Under the pieces are notes generated by a model. It saw only the letters and a list, made by a program, of their open reading frames with translations. It ran no database searches and was not told where the DNA came from. A DNA stretch of 64,000 bases from Nocardioides jiangxiensis (GTDB taxonomy: Bacteria; Actinomycetota; Actinomycetes; Propionibacteriales; Nocardioidaceae): positions 1,860,001 to 1,924,000 of the forward strand of contig NZ_JAUQTA010000001.1 of the NCBI RefSeq assembly GCF_030580915.1, written 5' to 3'. Below are positions 1 through 9,396 of this stretch, piece by piece; the first letter of the stretch is position 1, and every line of letters starts with the position of its first letter. The position numbers and the translations under genes are program-made.

Positions 1-1
1 C

Positions 2-907
2 GCGGACCTCCCGTCGCAGCCGTTCTTCTCGCGACCGGTGCACGAGATCGTCAACGAGGTCGACGCGATCCTCATCGGCGGCGGCGACATCCTGCAGCCG
101 TGGGCCCGCGACCCGCGGTACTTCAACCCGAAGTTTCTCAAGAAGCCGTGCTTCGTCGTCGGCATCGGCGTCCCGCTCTACACCGGCCCGAACGTGAAGC
201 CGCCGCGCGAGGAGACGATCGCGTCGCACCGCCGGTTCTTCCACAACCCGGCCCTCAAGCGCGTCGGCGTCCGCGACGACCAGGCTGCCAACTGGATCCG
301 CGAGAACCTGGAGCCCGACTTCCCGATCCACGTCGCGCCCGACATCGTCTGCACGCTCGACCTGCCGGACGCCCCGAAGCCGGAGGGCGCGCCGATCCTC
401 GGCATCGTCACCCGTTTCCGCCCGAAGCTCGAGACCCCCGACGACTACTCGAAGGTCGAGGAGCTCGCCCGTCACGCGGCCGACCAGGGCTTCCGGATCC
501 GGCACATCATCCTGGGCACCGGCGAGACCGGCAAGCGTGACGTCGCGAACGCCGAGGACTTCCGGTTCGAGGGCAAGGAGGTCGTCTACAGCGAGGACCT
601 CACCGACCTCACGCGGGCCATCGGTGAGTGCACCGTGCTGGCGAGCATGAAGTTCCACGGCACCGTCGTCGCCACGATGTACGGCGTGCCGTCGATCGTC
701 ATGATCCCGACGAACAAGAACCGCAACTTCATGAACCGCATCGGCCTCGGGGACCTCGTCGCGCGCTTCGACTCCGACGAGCTGATCGAGAAGTTCGACA
801 ACCGGCCGACCCCGGACCCGGCGGACCTCGCCCGGATCCGCCAGCAGGCCCACGAGCACATGCTCGAGCTGGTCGCGTCGATCAAGGACGAGCTCGGCGT
901 CAAGTGA
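2..907 (+). CDS. polysaccharide pyruvyl transferase family protein (5' partial)
   Basis: The reading frame is open from base 2, so the true start lies before the window; about 300 codons are visible. The glycine-rich stretch DAILIGGGDILQPW near the N-terminal side and the segment SMKFHGTVVATMYGVPSI near the C-terminal side are the conserved parts of the polysaccharide pyruvyl transferase fold (CsaB/WcaK-like). Members move pyruvyl groups onto surface polysaccharides or act as related GT-B-like transferases, so a role in cell-envelope glycans is likely. A GTG at 38 is in frame but is probably internal. A strong hairpin follows the stop. The acceptor substrate cannot be read from the sequence. 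Confidence 0.75.
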   Translation, partial: ADLPSQPFFSRPVHEIVNEVDAILIGGGDILQPWARDPRYFNPKFLKKPCFVVGIGVPLYTGPNVKPPREETIASHRRFFHNPALKRVGVRDDQAANWIRENLEPDFPIHVAPDIVCTLDLPDAPKPEGAPILGIVTRFRPKLETPDDYSKVEELARHAADQGFRIRHIILGTGETGKRDVANAEDFRFEGKEVVYSEDLTDLTRAIGECTVLASMKFHGTVVATMYGVPSIVMIPTNKNRNFMNRIGLGDLVARFDSDELIEKFDNRPTPDPADLARIRQQAHEHMLELVASIKDELGVK

Positions 908-917
908 CCGATCGGCG

Positions 918-946
918 AGGCCGGGCCCCACGTGGGGGCCCGGCCT
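918..946. terminator. rho-independent-type hairpin between convergent genes
   Basis: A near-perfect GC-rich inverted repeat (AGGCCGGGCCCC / GGGGCCCGGCCT) lies just after the pyruvyl transferase stop and before the end of the opposing DUF2892 gene. It can serve both strands. The T-run is weak, as is usual in high-GC actinobacteria. Confidence 0.7.
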
Positions 947-961
947 TCGTCGTTCCCGGGG

Positions 962-1252
962 TCAGCGAGGCGCTGCGACCTGTGCCTCCCGGATCGTGCT
1001 GCTCCGCAGCGGTCCGCCGAGGACGGCGCTGATCCAGCAGAGGTTGAACGCTCCGGCGCTGAGCGGGACCAGGCTCCAGGCCATCAGGGCGATGCCGACC
1101 GGCGAGCCGCGCAGCAGGAACCCGACGGTCAGGAACGTCGTGCCGGCCGCCAGGCGGAAGGCACGCCCGGCCGGGCTGTTGACCCAGCGGCTGAAGCCGG
1201 TGCAGTTGAAGCGGTGGGCCAGCGAGTGCGGCCGCTCGAGCGTCGTGGACAT
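962..1252 (-). CDS. DUF2892 (YgaP-type) small membrane protein
   Basis: A 96-residue protein with two hydrophobic helices. The pattern N-S-P-A-G-R-A-F-R followed by a membrane helix, G-F-L-L-R-G, and a second helix ending near a Cys is the DUF2892 signature seen in the membrane part of YgaP-like proteins. Function in the stand-alone form is unknown. It begins 6 bp after the DUF4242 stop on the same strand, so the two are probably co-transcribed. Confidence 0.7.
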   Translation of the reverse strand: MSTTLERPHSLAHRFNCTGFSRWVNSPAGRAFRLAAGTTFLTVGFLLRGSPVGIALMAWSLVPLSAGAFNLCWISAVLGGPLRSSTIREAQVAAPR

Positions 1253-1258
1253 CGTGGG

Positions 1259-1513
1259 TCAGCTGCCTTCGGAGACTTCGTAGATCTTGTCGGCGACCAG
1301 GCCGTGCGCCTCACGGTGGACCGCGATGGCGGCGTCCGCGTCGGGTGCCTCGACGAGGCAGAAGACCTTCCGGCTGGCCTCGTCGACCCAGTAGCTGCGG
1401 TAGGTGACGCCGTACTGGTCCTGGATCGCGACGTCGGCGGCGTGGGCGTTGGCGACATCGGCGGCGGTGGCGCCTTCGGGAAGCTCCTCGTGGACGTCCA
1501 TGAAGAGAGGCAT
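1259..1513 (-). CDS. DUF4242 / SCO4226-like nickel-binding protein
   Basis: An 84-residue protein starting MPLFMDVHEELP. The ATG at 1513 is chosen because GGAGA lies a few bases upstream; a longer frame to 1582 adds non-conserved sequence. The AHAADVAIQDQYGV segment and the C-terminal AIAVHREAHGLVADKIYEV match the ferredoxin-like DUF4242 family, whose Streptomyces coelicolor member SCO4226 binds nickel. It forms a two-gene operon with the DUF2892 gene and is divergent from the AraC regulator at 1559. Confidence 0.8.
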   Translation of the reverse strand: MPLFMDVHEELPEGATAADVANAHAADVAIQDQYGVTYRSYWVDEASRKVFCLVEAPDADAAIAVHREAHGLVADKIYEVSEGS

Positions 1514-1558
1514 CGGATTCTCCTTCGGTCGGGTGGAAGCGGTGACACACTCAGGTTC

Positions 1559-2611
1559 ATGCCGTCCGCGCTCCACGGCCATGACCGGGACGCCGCCGCT
1601 GATGACCGATCGACCGGGGAGCCCGGTCCGGACCTGGCGTCGACGCTGGGACGCCTACGCCTCGACGGCGCGATCTTCCTCCGCGGGGTCTACAGCGAGC
1701 CGTGGGCCTACGAGTCCGTGCCCGGGGCCGACGCACGCGCCCTGCTCGCGCCCGGCGCTCCGCGGATGCTGCTCTTCCACCTCGTGGCCCGCGGCCGGAC
1801 CTGGGTGGAGGTCGACGGCGAGGAGCGCCTGTACGCCGGCGCAGGCGACGTGATCGTGCTCCCGTACGGCGACACCCACCGCATGGGCGGGTCGGCCGTG
1901 GCCGAGTGCACGCCGCTCCGCTCGCTGCTGGACCCGCCGCCCTGGCAGTCCATGCCGGTCGTCCGGCACGGAGGGGGCGGGACCGCGACGGAGCTGGTGT
2001 GCGGCTACCTCGCGTGCGACGACGTGCTCTTCGACCCGACCCTGGGGGCGCTGCCGCGGGTCTTCGTCGTCCAGCCTCCCGAGGGGCCGGCGCGGGATTG
2101 GGTGCGCGCCGGCATCGACTACGCGCTCGCCCAGACCTCCATGGCGGAGGACCACCTCGAGGGGCCGGTCGGGATCCCGCAGGCTCTGCTGGTCGAGATC
2201 CTCACGCTGCACCTCGCGTCGGCGCCTGCCTCACGCCGCGGGCTGCTCGCGGGACTGCGTGACCCGGTCGCCGGCCCCGCGCTGGCCGCCATCCACCGGT
2301 CGCCCGGCGAGCGGTGGACCGTGGAATGGCTCGCCCGCGAGGCGAACGTCTCCACGACCGTGCTCGACGAGCGGTTCCGCACGGTGCTCGGGGTCGCGCC
2401 GATCCGCTATCTGGCCGACTGGCGCATGCACGTGGCCGGTGACCTGCTGCGCGACTCCGACCTGCCCGTCGCCGCCGTCGCGCGCAGGGTCGGCTACGAG
2501 GCGGAGGAGGCCTTCAGCCGGGCGTTCAAGCGAGCCCGGGGTGAGGCGCCGAGCGTCTGGCGCACGCACCGCGGCACCTGGGTGCCGAGCGCCCGCGGCA
2601 TGCCTGGCTGA
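1559..2611 (+). CDS. AraC-family transcriptional regulator with cupin sensor domain
   Basis: A 350-residue regulator. The N-terminal half (about residues 40-200) is a cupin-like sensor with the pattern of glycines, His and Asp seen in AraC cupin_6 domains, including GAGDVIVLPYGDTHRM. The C-terminal half has the two helix-turn-helix motifs of AraC proteins (WLAREANVSTTVLDERF and VAAVARRVGYEAEEAFSRAF). The ATG at 1559 is the first codon that leaves room for the divergent DUF4242 promoter, which makes that gene pair a plausible target. The ligand is unknown. Confidence 0.85.
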   Translation: MPSALHGHDRDAAADDRSTGEPGPDLASTLGRLRLDGAIFLRGVYSEPWAYESVPGADARALLAPGAPRMLLFHLVARGRTWVEVDGEERLYAGAGDVIVLPYGDTHRMGGSAVAECTPLRSLLDPPPWQSMPVVRHGGGGTATELVCGYLACDDVLFDPTLGALPRVFVVQPPEGPARDWVRAGIDYALAQTSMAEDHLEGPVGIPQALLVEILTLHLASAPASRRGLLAGLRDPVAGPALAAIHRSPGERWTVEWLAREANVSTTVLDERFRTVLGVAPIRYLADWRMHVAGDLLRDSDLPVAAVARRVGYEAEEAFSRAFKRARGEAPSVWRTHRGTWVPSARGMPG

Positions 2612-2622
2612 GGCGCACGGTG

Positions 2623-3927
2623 TCAGGCGCCCGGGAGCGTCCCGACGCGTCGGTAGAGCACCCCGCCGACCCGGTAGTACGCGTGTGCGTCAGGACCGAG
2701 GGACTCGACCGCGTCAGCCGCCGGGTAGGCGAAGCTGCCGGCGGGAACGACGTCCTGCGGTGCCGACCACTGGAGCTGGCCCTGCCACCTGACGGCGATC
2801 AGGTCGCCCTTCGTGACCCGCCACAGCAGGCCGGTCCGGTCCAGCCGGATGTCGTTCTCGGTGAGGCAGTCGAGGGGTCGGTCGGTGAAGGTCTCGCTGG
2901 CGTCGACCGGCAGGTTGAGGGCGGGACGGCTGAAGACGCGCTCGTAGGCCAGGGCTACGTCGATCCGCCCCGACGACTGCACGCTGGCCTGGTACGCCGG
3001 GCACGCGGGCTCGGGCTGGGGCTGCGTCGACGCGATCTTGTAGACCGACCCGAAGTAGCCGTCGGCACTGGCCCGGCGCGCCTTGAGCCAGGTGCGGTAC
3101 TGCGGAGCGAAGACGACCGTCGAACTTCCGCTCGGGGTGACCCCGACGGCCTGCATGCGGTACCAGGTCCGGCTTCCGCGGCCGTCGGCGACCACCTTCG
3201 TGGCACGCCAGCCCTGACCGGGCACGTAGCGCGCGGAGTCGATGGTCGACGCGTGGGACGCGACGTCCGGGTCGTAGCGGCAGCTCCATGCCAGCATGAC
3301 CTGACCGGACGCGGAGCTGTCCCAGAGGGGATCCATCCATCCGGCGCACGGGCGCGGAGTCAGCGTGCGGACGCTGGGTGCTCCGACCCCGTCGAGGTAG
3401 ATGCGCTCGCGGAGGTGGCGCACGCTGTCAAGGTCGGGGGTCGGGCACTCCGACACCACCGCGGTCCGGCTCCGGGAGAGGCCGATGACGGCGCGGACGT
3501 TCTCCGCGCCGCAGGAGCTGGTGGGGGCGGCGCGCAGCGGGGACCAGGTGTCGTCGGCGCGCAGCGCCGACCACCGGCCGTCGACCGTGATGGTCGCGGC
3601 GCCGTTGCGTGACAGGCCGATGACCGGCCGGCCCTCGCAGGAGGCGAGGTCGCCCGCCACCTGCTGTGCCGCTGGTGCCGCTGCCGTGGCCGTCTCCCGG
3701 GTCAACCAGAGCGTGCAGGTGGATCCGGCCACCGGTCGCTGCACCCGCGCCACGACCAGCTGCCCCTCGATCGAGCCGACGGCCACCCTCTCGACGACCA
3801 CGCCGTCCGGGCTCATCTTCTGCGGTGCGCCCCAGACCGGCACCGGAGCGGTGGCAGCGGTCGCGGGCGCCACCGCGCCCAGCACGGCGACCAGCGTCGC
3901 GCCGAGAAGTACGCGGGCCAGGTGCAT
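2623..3927 (-). CDS. secreted protein of unknown function
   Basis: A 434-residue protein with a classic signal peptide (MHLARVLLGATLVAVLGA, then an AxA-type site near residue 25). GGGGGAG lies just upstream of the ATG at 3927; the longer open frame upstream overlaps tmk and is rejected. The mature part has many Cys and Trp residues and short beta-rich repeats containing VIGLSRNG / VIGLSRSR, which hints at a propeller-like fold, but I recognise no family. It is convergent with the AraC gene and divergent from tmk. Confidence 0.7.
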   Translation of the reverse strand: MHLARVLLGATLVAVLGAVAPATAATAPVPVWGAPQKMSPDGVVVERVAVGSIEGQLVVARVQRPVAGSTCTLWLTRETATAAAPAAQQVAGDLASCEGRPVIGLSRNGAATITVDGRWSALRADDTWSPLRAAPTSSCGAENVRAVIGLSRSRTAVVSECPTPDLDSVRHLRERIYLDGVGAPSVRTLTPRPCAGWMDPLWDSSASGQVMLAWSCRYDPDVASHASTIDSARYVPGQGWRATKVVADGRGSRTWYRMQAVGVTPSGSSTVVFAPQYRTWLKARRASADGYFGSVYKIASTQPQPEPACPAYQASVQSSGRIDVALAYERVFSRPALNLPVDASETFTDRPLDCLTENDIRLDRTGLLWRVTKGDLIAVRWQGQLQWSAPQDVVPAGSFAYPAADAVESLGPDAHAYYRVGGVLYRRVGTLPGA

Positions 3928-4033
3928 CGAACTCCCCCTTCGGTGTGCACCAGCACCGTAACCCGGCCGGCCCGGGGAAGCGCAGTGCCGACGGGAAGCC
4001 CCGCTGTGGGTCCCCGCCCATAAGGTGTACGAC

Positions 4034-4672
4034 GTGACTGCGGGCGCCTTCTCTCCGACCGGCCTCTTCGTCTGCTTCGAGGGCGGCGAGGGCGGCGGCA
4101 AGTCCACCCAGTCGGGCCTGCTCCGCGAGTGGCTCGAGGCCGAGGGCCACACCGTCGTGCTGACGCGCCAGCCCGGGGGCACCTCGGTCGGCCAGCGGAT
4201 CCGTGAGATCGTGCTCAGTCCGGAGACCGGCGAGCTGAGCAACCGCACCGAGGTGCTGCTCTACGCCGCCGACAAGGCCGAGCACGTCGACACCGTCGTG
4301 CTGCCGGCACTCGCCCGCGGGGAGGTCGTCATCACCGACCGCTACGTCGACTCGGCGCTCGCTTACCAGGGCGCGGGCCGGACCGAGGCGGTCGCCGAGG
4401 TGGAGCAGGTCAACCGCTGGGCGACCCGTGACCTGCGGCCGCACCTGACCGTCGTACTGGACCTCGAGCCGCAGGCCGGGCTCGGCCGGTTCGAGGAGCG
4501 CGACCGCATCGAGGGGGAGTCGCTGGAGTTCCACCAGCGGGTGCGCCAGGCGTTTCTCGACATGGCTGCTGCCGACCCCGACCACTACCTCGTGCTCGAC
4601 GCCCGCGCCACGATCGCCTCGATCCACGAGCAGATCCGGGTCCGCGTCGCTTCCCTCCTGGTGACGGCATGA
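4034..4672 (+). CDS. tmk: thymidylate kinase
   Basis: Phosphorylates dTMP to dTDP with ATP in the cytoplasm. The 212-residue length is normal. The P-loop FEGGEGGGKST is at about residues 15-25, followed by the VVITDRYVDSALAYQG segment that carries the DR motif and substrate-binding residues, and the C-terminal lid region. The GTG at 4034 is preferred over the in-frame GTG at 4025 because AAGG sits 8 bases upstream of it. The stop overlaps the holB start by 4 bases (ATGA), so the two are translationally coupled, a common actinobacterial arrangement. Confidence 0.95.
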   Translation: MTAGAFSPTGLFVCFEGGEGGGKSTQSGLLREWLEAEGHTVVLTRQPGGTSVGQRIREIVLSPETGELSNRTEVLLYAADKAEHVDTVVLPALARGEVVITDRYVDSALAYQGAGRTEAVAEVEQVNRWATRDLRPHLTVVLDLEPQAGLGRFEERDRIEGESLEFHQRVRQAFLDMAAADPDHYLVLDARATIASIHEQIRVRVASLLVTA

Positions 4673-5835
4673 CGACGGCCGCGGCCGGCACGGTCTGGGA
4701 CACGCTCGTCGGGCAGCGTCCGGCGATCGCCGCGCTCGACCGGGCCGCACACGGACAGGGCATGACCCACGCCTGGCTCTTCACCGGACCGCCGGGGTCG
4801 GGTCGCTCCAACGCGGCGATCGCCTTCGCAGCGGCGCTGCAGTGCGAGCGGGGTGGCTGCGGCACCTGCCACGAGTGCCACACGGTCCTGGCCGGCAGCC
4901 ACGCCGACGTCTCGGTCGTCCGCACGGAGAAGCTCTCGATCGGTGTCGACGAGGTCCGCGACATCGTGCGGCGCAGCGGACTCAGCCCGGTCGGCAGGCG
5001 CTGGCAGGTCCTGATCGTCGAGGACGCCGACCGGCTGACCGAGCAGGCCTGCAACGCGCTGCTGAAGGCGATCGAGGAGCCGACGCCGCGCACGGTCTGG
5101 ATGCTCTGCGCGCCGACGGTCGAGGACGTCCTGACCACGATCCGCTCGCGCTGCCGGCTGGTGACGCTGTCGACGCCGGCCCCGGCCGACGTCGCGGCGT
5201 TCCTCGTGCGGAGCATGGGTGTGCCCGACTCCCTCGCCGCGTACGCCGCACGGCACAGCCAGGGCCACATCGGCCGCGCCCGGGCGCTCGCGGCCGACGA
5301 GGACGTGCGCAACCGCCGTCGCGACATCGTCTCGATCCCGATGCGGGTCACCAGCCTCGGCGCCTGCATGCAGGCAGCCGACCGCCTGCACGCGGCCGCG
5401 AAGGCTGAGGCGGAGGCGATCACCGGCGAGCTCGACAAGCGCGAGAAGGTCGACCTCGACACCGCCTACGGCGTGGTGGAGCGAGGGCGTCGTCCGCGTG
5501 AGTACGCACCGGCGCTGGCCGCCCTCGAGAAGGGGCAGAAGACCCGCGCCAAGCGCCGGGTCCTCGACGTGGTCGATCGCTGCCTGATGGACCTGGTCAG
5601 CGTGTACCGCGACGCCATCGCGCTCGGCACGGGGTCGGGAGCACAGCTGGTCAACGAGGAGCTGCGGGCCGACCTGGAGCGGCTGGTCCAGGTGAGCACT
5701 CCGGAGGAGGACCTGCGCCGCATCGACGCGATCTTCACCGCGCGCGAGCAGATGCTCGAGTTCAACGTGCCGGCGCAGCTCGCGCTGGAGTCCATGATGG
5801 TGGCCCTCCGGCTTCCGGACGGTGGCCGGTCGTGA
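4669..5835 (+). CDS. holB: DNA polymerase III delta' subunit
   Basis: Clamp-loader subunit of the replicase. The 388-residue protein has the RFC-type ATPase fold with a degenerate Walker A, GPPGSGRS (residues 40-47, Arg in place of Lys), as expected for delta', which does not hydrolyse ATP. A four-Cys zinc site follows (C59, C64, C67, C70), then the VEDADRLTEQACNALLKAIEEP motif and a sensor region. It overlaps both tmk and the downstream hydrolase gene by 4 bases. Confidence 0.93.
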   Translation: MTTAAAGTVWDTLVGQRPAIAALDRAAHGQGMTHAWLFTGPPGSGRSNAAIAFAAALQCERGGCGTCHECHTVLAGSHADVSVVRTEKLSIGVDEVRDIVRRSGLSPVGRRWQVLIVEDADRLTEQACNALLKAIEEPTPRTVWMLCAPTVEDVLTTIRSRCRLVTLSTPAPADVAAFLVRSMGVPDSLAAYAARHSQGHIGRARALAADEDVRNRRRDIVSIPMRVTSLGACMQAADRLHAAAKAEAEAITGELDKREKVDLDTAYGVVERGRRPREYAPALAALEKGQKTRAKRRVLDVVDRCLMDLVSVYRDAIALGTGSGAQLVNEELRADLERLVQVSTPEEDLRRIDAIFTAREQMLEFNVPAQLALESMMVALRLPDGGRS

Positions 5836-7397
5836 AGCGTGCGCTGCCCGTCGTCCTGGTCGTCATCGCCCTCGTGTTCCCGATGGCCCTCGCCGTGGTC
5901 GTGCTGGTCCGTGACCAGCGGGGCGACGACTCCTCGACGGCCACCACGATGCCGCCGCGGCCCGATCAGCCCGGGTCGCGCACGTCGCCGTCGCCGGCCC
6001 TGGCGCGGTTCTACGCGCAGAAGCTCGAGTGGTCCCGGTGCCGCACCGGCGGGGACGAGTGCGCGACGCTCGAGGTCCCGCTCGACTACCGCCGTCCCGC
6101 AGGCCGCACGATCGGCATCGCAGTGCTGCGCAACCCGGCGGACCGCTCGCCGGGCACGGCCCGCGACCTGCTGGTCAACCCCGGCGGCCCCGGTGCTCCC
6201 GGCACCGACCTGGCAGCAACCGACTCGCCCTTCATGAAGTTCCCCGACACCCTCTACGAGCACTTCAACGTCGTCGGCTTCGACCCGCGCGGCACGGGGT
6301 CGAGCGAGCCGGTCGACTGCCTCAGCGACAGCGAGCTCGACGCCTACACGGCCGGGGACCCCGATCCGGACACCCCGGCCGAGGTCGAGGAGTACGTCGC
6401 CGCCGCCGACTCGTTCGGGCCCGGCTGCCAGCAGCGCTCGGGTGACCTCTACCGGCACCTCGGCACCCACGACGCAGCCCGCGACATGGACGTCCTGCGC
6501 GCGGCGCTCGGCGACGCCGAGGTCGACTACCTCGGTGTCTCCTACGGCACCAAGCTCGGCGCCACCTATGCCGACCTCTTCCCGAAGCGGGTGGGGCGGA
6601 TGGTGCTCGACGGAGCCGACCCGCCGCTGACCGCGCTCGACACGATGCTCGAGCAGGCCCACGGCTTCCAGGTCGCGCTCGAGGCGTACGTCGACGACTG
6701 CATCGCTGGCGGCGACTGCTACCTCGGGTCATCCCGGCCCGCGGCGCTGCAGAAGGTCCGCGACTTCCTCGACGAGGTCGACGCCCGTCCGCTGCGGGTC
6801 GGCACCCGCGAGCTCACGGAGGGAGGGGCCTTCCTCGGCATCATCTACCCGCTCTACAGCAAGGACTACTGGCCGTACCTGACCGATGCCCTCGAGGCCG
6901 CGCTCAAGGGTGACGGGCGGCAGCTCCTCGCGTTCGCCGACCTGTACAACGGCCGCAAGCAGGGCGGCGGCTACCAGGACAACTCGGCCGAGGCGATCCT
7001 CGCGATCAACTGCGACGACGACCCGAGCTCGCTCCCTGCGTCGCGGATCCCGGCGCTGTTCCCGCGCTTCGCGGAGAAGTCGCCGACGTTCGGGCGGATC
7101 TTCGCGTGGGGCATGGTCGGCTGTGGGTCGCTCGGCCCGGCGGAGGACGAGAAGAGGCAGGACTGGCACCTCGACGCCCGTGGCGCCGCTCCGATCGTGG
7201 TCATCGGCACGACGCGTGACCCCGCCACGCCGCTCGCCTGGGCCCGGAAGATGGCCAGCGACCTCGCCTCCGGCGTGCTGATCACGCGCGACGGCGACGG
7301 GCACGGGGGCTTCGGTCACGGCAACAGCTGTGTCGACGACGCGGTCGAGCGCTACCTGATCGACGGAACCGTCCCGACGGACAACCTTTCGTGCTGA
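5832..7397 (+). CDS. secreted or membrane-anchored alpha/beta hydrolase with TAP-like C-terminal domain
   Basis: A 521-residue protein starting with a GTG in a GTGA overlap with holB. An N-terminal membrane segment (residues about 5-27) is followed by a Ser/Thr/Pro-rich linker and an alpha/beta hydrolase domain. The oxyanion-hole segment NPGGPGAPG is at about 116-124, the nucleophile elbow GVSYG places Ser at 237, and the catalytic His lies in the C-terminal DGHGGFGHG stretch. This layout is that of tripeptidyl aminopeptidases and SlpD/SlpE-like enzymes of actinomycetes. The exact peptide or ester substrate is not known. Confidence 0.88.
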   Translation: MKRALPVVLVVIALVFPMALAVVVLVRDQRGDDSSTATTMPPRPDQPGSRTSPSPALARFYAQKLEWSRCRTGGDECATLEVPLDYRRPAGRTIGIAVLRNPADRSPGTARDLLVNPGGPGAPGTDLAATDSPFMKFPDTLYEHFNVVGFDPRGTGSSEPVDCLSDSELDAYTAGDPDPDTPAEVEEYVAAADSFGPGCQQRSGDLYRHLGTHDAARDMDVLRAALGDAEVDYLGVSYGTKLGATYADLFPKRVGRMVLDGADPPLTALDTMLEQAHGFQVALEAYVDDCIAGGDCYLGSSRPAALQKVRDFLDEVDARPLRVGTRELTEGGAFLGIIYPLYSKDYWPYLTDALEAALKGDGRQLLAFADLYNGRKQGGGYQDNSAEAILAINCDDDPSSLPASRIPALFPRFAEKSPTFGRIFAWGMVGCGSLGPAEDEKRQDWHLDARGAAPIVVIGTTRDPATPLAWARKMASDLASGVLITRDGDGHGGFGHGNSCVDDAVERYLIDGTVPTDNLSC

Positions 7398-7456
7398 CGC
7401 AAACGAGGATCTGACCCGGTCTTCTCGTTGCATCTGCGGTCAGGTAGCCTGCGCAT

Positions 7457-7855
7457 ATGCCGCACCTGCGAATCAAAGACGCTGCCGCCCATCTCGGCGT
7501 GAGCGACGACACGGTGCGCCGCTGGATCGACCGCGGGCTGCTCGAGGCCCGCCTCGACGACGCGGGTCGCAAGGTCGTCGACGGCTACGAGGTGGCCATG
7601 GTCGCCCGCGACCACGCCCAGCAGCCGGGCGTGCCCGGCACGAGCTCGGCGCGCAACCGGTTCGTCGGGCTGGTCACCGACATCACCCTGGACCGGGTCA
7701 TGGCCCAGGTCGAGCTGCAGTGCGGGCCGTTCCGCGTCGTCTCCCTGATGAGCAGCGAAGCGGTGCGCGACCTCGGCCTCGAGCGGGGTTCGCTCGCGGT
7801 CGCTTCCATCAAGTCGACCAACGTCGTCATCGAGACCCACGAGGCAACGGCATGA
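7457..7855 (+). CDS. MerR-type HTH plus Mop/TOBE molybdate-responsive regulator
   Basis: A 132-residue protein. The first 50 residues form a helix-turn-helix of the excisionase/MerR type (RIKDAAAHLGVSDDTVRRWI). Residues about 65-130 form one Mop (TOBE) domain, the molybdate-binding module, containing NRFVGLVTDITLDRVMAQVE. It overlaps modA by 4 bases, so it is very likely the ligand-sensing regulator of the modABC operon, replacing the classical ModE seen in Gram-negatives. A short imperfect inverted repeat (AACGAGGA / TTCTCGTT, 7408-7436) upstream could be its operator. Confidence 0.85.
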   Translation: MPHLRIKDAAAHLGVSDDTVRRWIDRGLLEARLDDAGRKVVDGYEVAMVARDHAQQPGVPGTSSARNRFVGLVTDITLDRVMAQVELQCGPFRVVSLMSSEAVRDLGLERGSLAVASIKSTNVVIETHEATA

Positions 7856-8607
7856 CCACGCGCTTCCTGACCGCTGTCGCCGCGGTCGTCGTCCTGGCCT
7901 CCAGCCTCGCCGCCTGTGGCGGTGACGCGACCGAGGGCCCGAGCACCACCCTCACCGTGTACGCCGCCTCCTCGCTCAAGTCGGTCTTCGAGCAGCTCGG
8001 CACGGAGTTCCAGGCCGACCACCGCGACGTCACGGTGAGCTTCAACTTCGCCGGCTCCTCCGACCTGGTCGCCCAGATCCAGCAGGGCGCCCCAGCGGAC
8101 GTCTTCGCCTCGGCGGACACCGCGAACATGGGCAAGCTCGGCGACGAGGCCCTCGCCCCGGCTGACTTCGCGACGAACACGCTCGAGATCGCCGTGCCCG
8201 CGGACAACCCGGCCCATGTCGCCACGCTGGCCGACCTCGCGAGGCAGGGCGTCCAGCTCGTCACCTGTGCGCCCGAGGTCCCGTGCGGGGCCGCGGCTGC
8301 CGCGGTGGAGGCCAACGCGAGGCTCGACTGGAAGCCGGTCAGCGAGGAGCAGTCGGTCGCCGACGTCCTGGGCAAGGTGGAGTCGGGCGACGCGGACGCG
8401 GGCCTCGTCTACGTGACCGACGTCCGCGCCGCCGGCGACCAGGTCGCGGGCATCGCGATCCCCGCGTCGGTCAACGCCGTGAACACCTACCCGATCGCCG
8501 CGCTCGCGGGATCGGAGCACGCCGACCTCGCGGCCGCCTGGGTGGCCCTCGTCACCGGCGCCGAGGGCCAGAAGGCGCTCGCCGCGGCCGGCTTCGGCAA
8601 GGCCTGA
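7852..8607 (+). CDS. modA: molybdate ABC transporter substrate-binding lipoprotein
   Basis: A 251-residue extracytoplasmic binding protein. The N-terminal signal ends in a lipobox LAAC with the lipidated Cys at residue 22. The mature part opens with LTVYAASSLKSVFEQL, the conserved first strand and oxyanion-binding Ser-Ser of ModA, and has QIQQGAPADVFASAD, also typical. The ATG overlaps the regulator stop (ATGA). Delivers molybdate or tungstate to ModB. Confidence 0.94.
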   Translation: MTTRFLTAVAAVVVLASSLAACGGDATEGPSTTLTVYAASSLKSVFEQLGTEFQADHRDVTVSFNFAGSSDLVAQIQQGAPADVFASADTANMGKLGDEALAPADFATNTLEIAVPADNPAHVATLADLARQGVQLVTCAPEVPCGAAAAAVEANARLDWKPVSEEQSVADVLGKVESGDADAGLVYVTDVRAAGDQVAGIAIPASVNAVNTYPIAALAGSEHADLAAAWVALVTGAEGQKALAAAGFGKA

Positions 8608-8610
8608 CCC

Positions 8611-9396
8611 GTGCGCACGGGTGAGCCGTCGTTGCCGCGGTGGGCCTGGGTGCCTGCGGCGGCCGGCGGCCTGCTCGTGCTGCTGCCGCTCGCGGCACTC
8701 CTGACCCGGGTGCCGTGGGGTGACGTCGGAGGGCTCGTCACGAGCGAGTCCGCCCGTGTCGCGCTCGCGCTGAGCCTGCGGACCGCAGCTGCCAGCACGC
8801 TCCTCTGCCTCCTCCTCGGTACGCCGATGGCGCTGGTGCTGGCGCGGTCGCGTGCGCGCGGCCTCGGCGTGCTGCGCGCTGCGGTGCTGCTGCCCCTGGT
8901 CCTGCCGCCGGTGGTCAGCGGCATCGCGCTGCTCGCGACGTTCGGGCGACGCGGTCTCCTGGGGCACGTGCTCGAGGTGGCAGGCATCCAGGTGGCCTTC
9001 TCGACCGCGGCGGTCGTGCTCGCCCAGACCTTCGTCGCGCTTCCGTTCCTGGTGACCAGCCTCGAGGGTGCGCTGCGCACGGCGGGACGCCGCTACGAGT
9101 CCGTCGCGGCGAGCCTGGGGGCGCGCCCGACCCGGGTGCTCGTCCGGGTGACGTTGCCGCTCGTCCTGCCGGGGCTCCTGTCGGGCGCGGTGCTCGCGTT
9201 CGCGAGGGCCCTGGGCGAGTTCGGCGCGACGATCACCTTCGCCGGCAGCATGCAGGGCGTCACGCGCACGCTGCCGCTCGAGATCTACCTCCAGCGCGAG
9301 GTCGACCCGGATGCCGCGGTCGCCCTCTCGGTGCTCCTCATGGCGGTCGCGGTCGGCATCATCGTCGTCGTGCGACGTGACCGGGGCGTGCTGTGA
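8611..9396 (+). CDS. modB: molybdate ABC transporter permease
   Basis: A 261-residue protein with five to six membrane helices. The EAA-like coupling loop [20 protein letters not shown] and the segment [14 protein letters not shown] are diagnostic for ModB permeases. It starts at GTG three bases after modA and ends overlapping modC by 4 bases, so it is part of a tight modABC operon. Confidence 0.94.
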   Translation: MRTGEPSLPRWAWVPAAAGGLLVLLPLAALLTRVPWGDVGGLVTSESARVALALSLRTAAASTLLCLLLGTPMALVLARSRARGLGVLRAAVLLPLVLPPVVSGIALLATFGRRGLLGHVLEVAGIQVAFSTAAVVLAQTFVALPFLVTSLEGALRTAGRRYESVAASLGARPTRVLVRVTLPLVLPGLLSGAVLAFARALGEFGATITFAGSMQGVTRTLPLEIYLQREVDPDAAVALSVLLMAVAVGIIVVVRRDRGVL

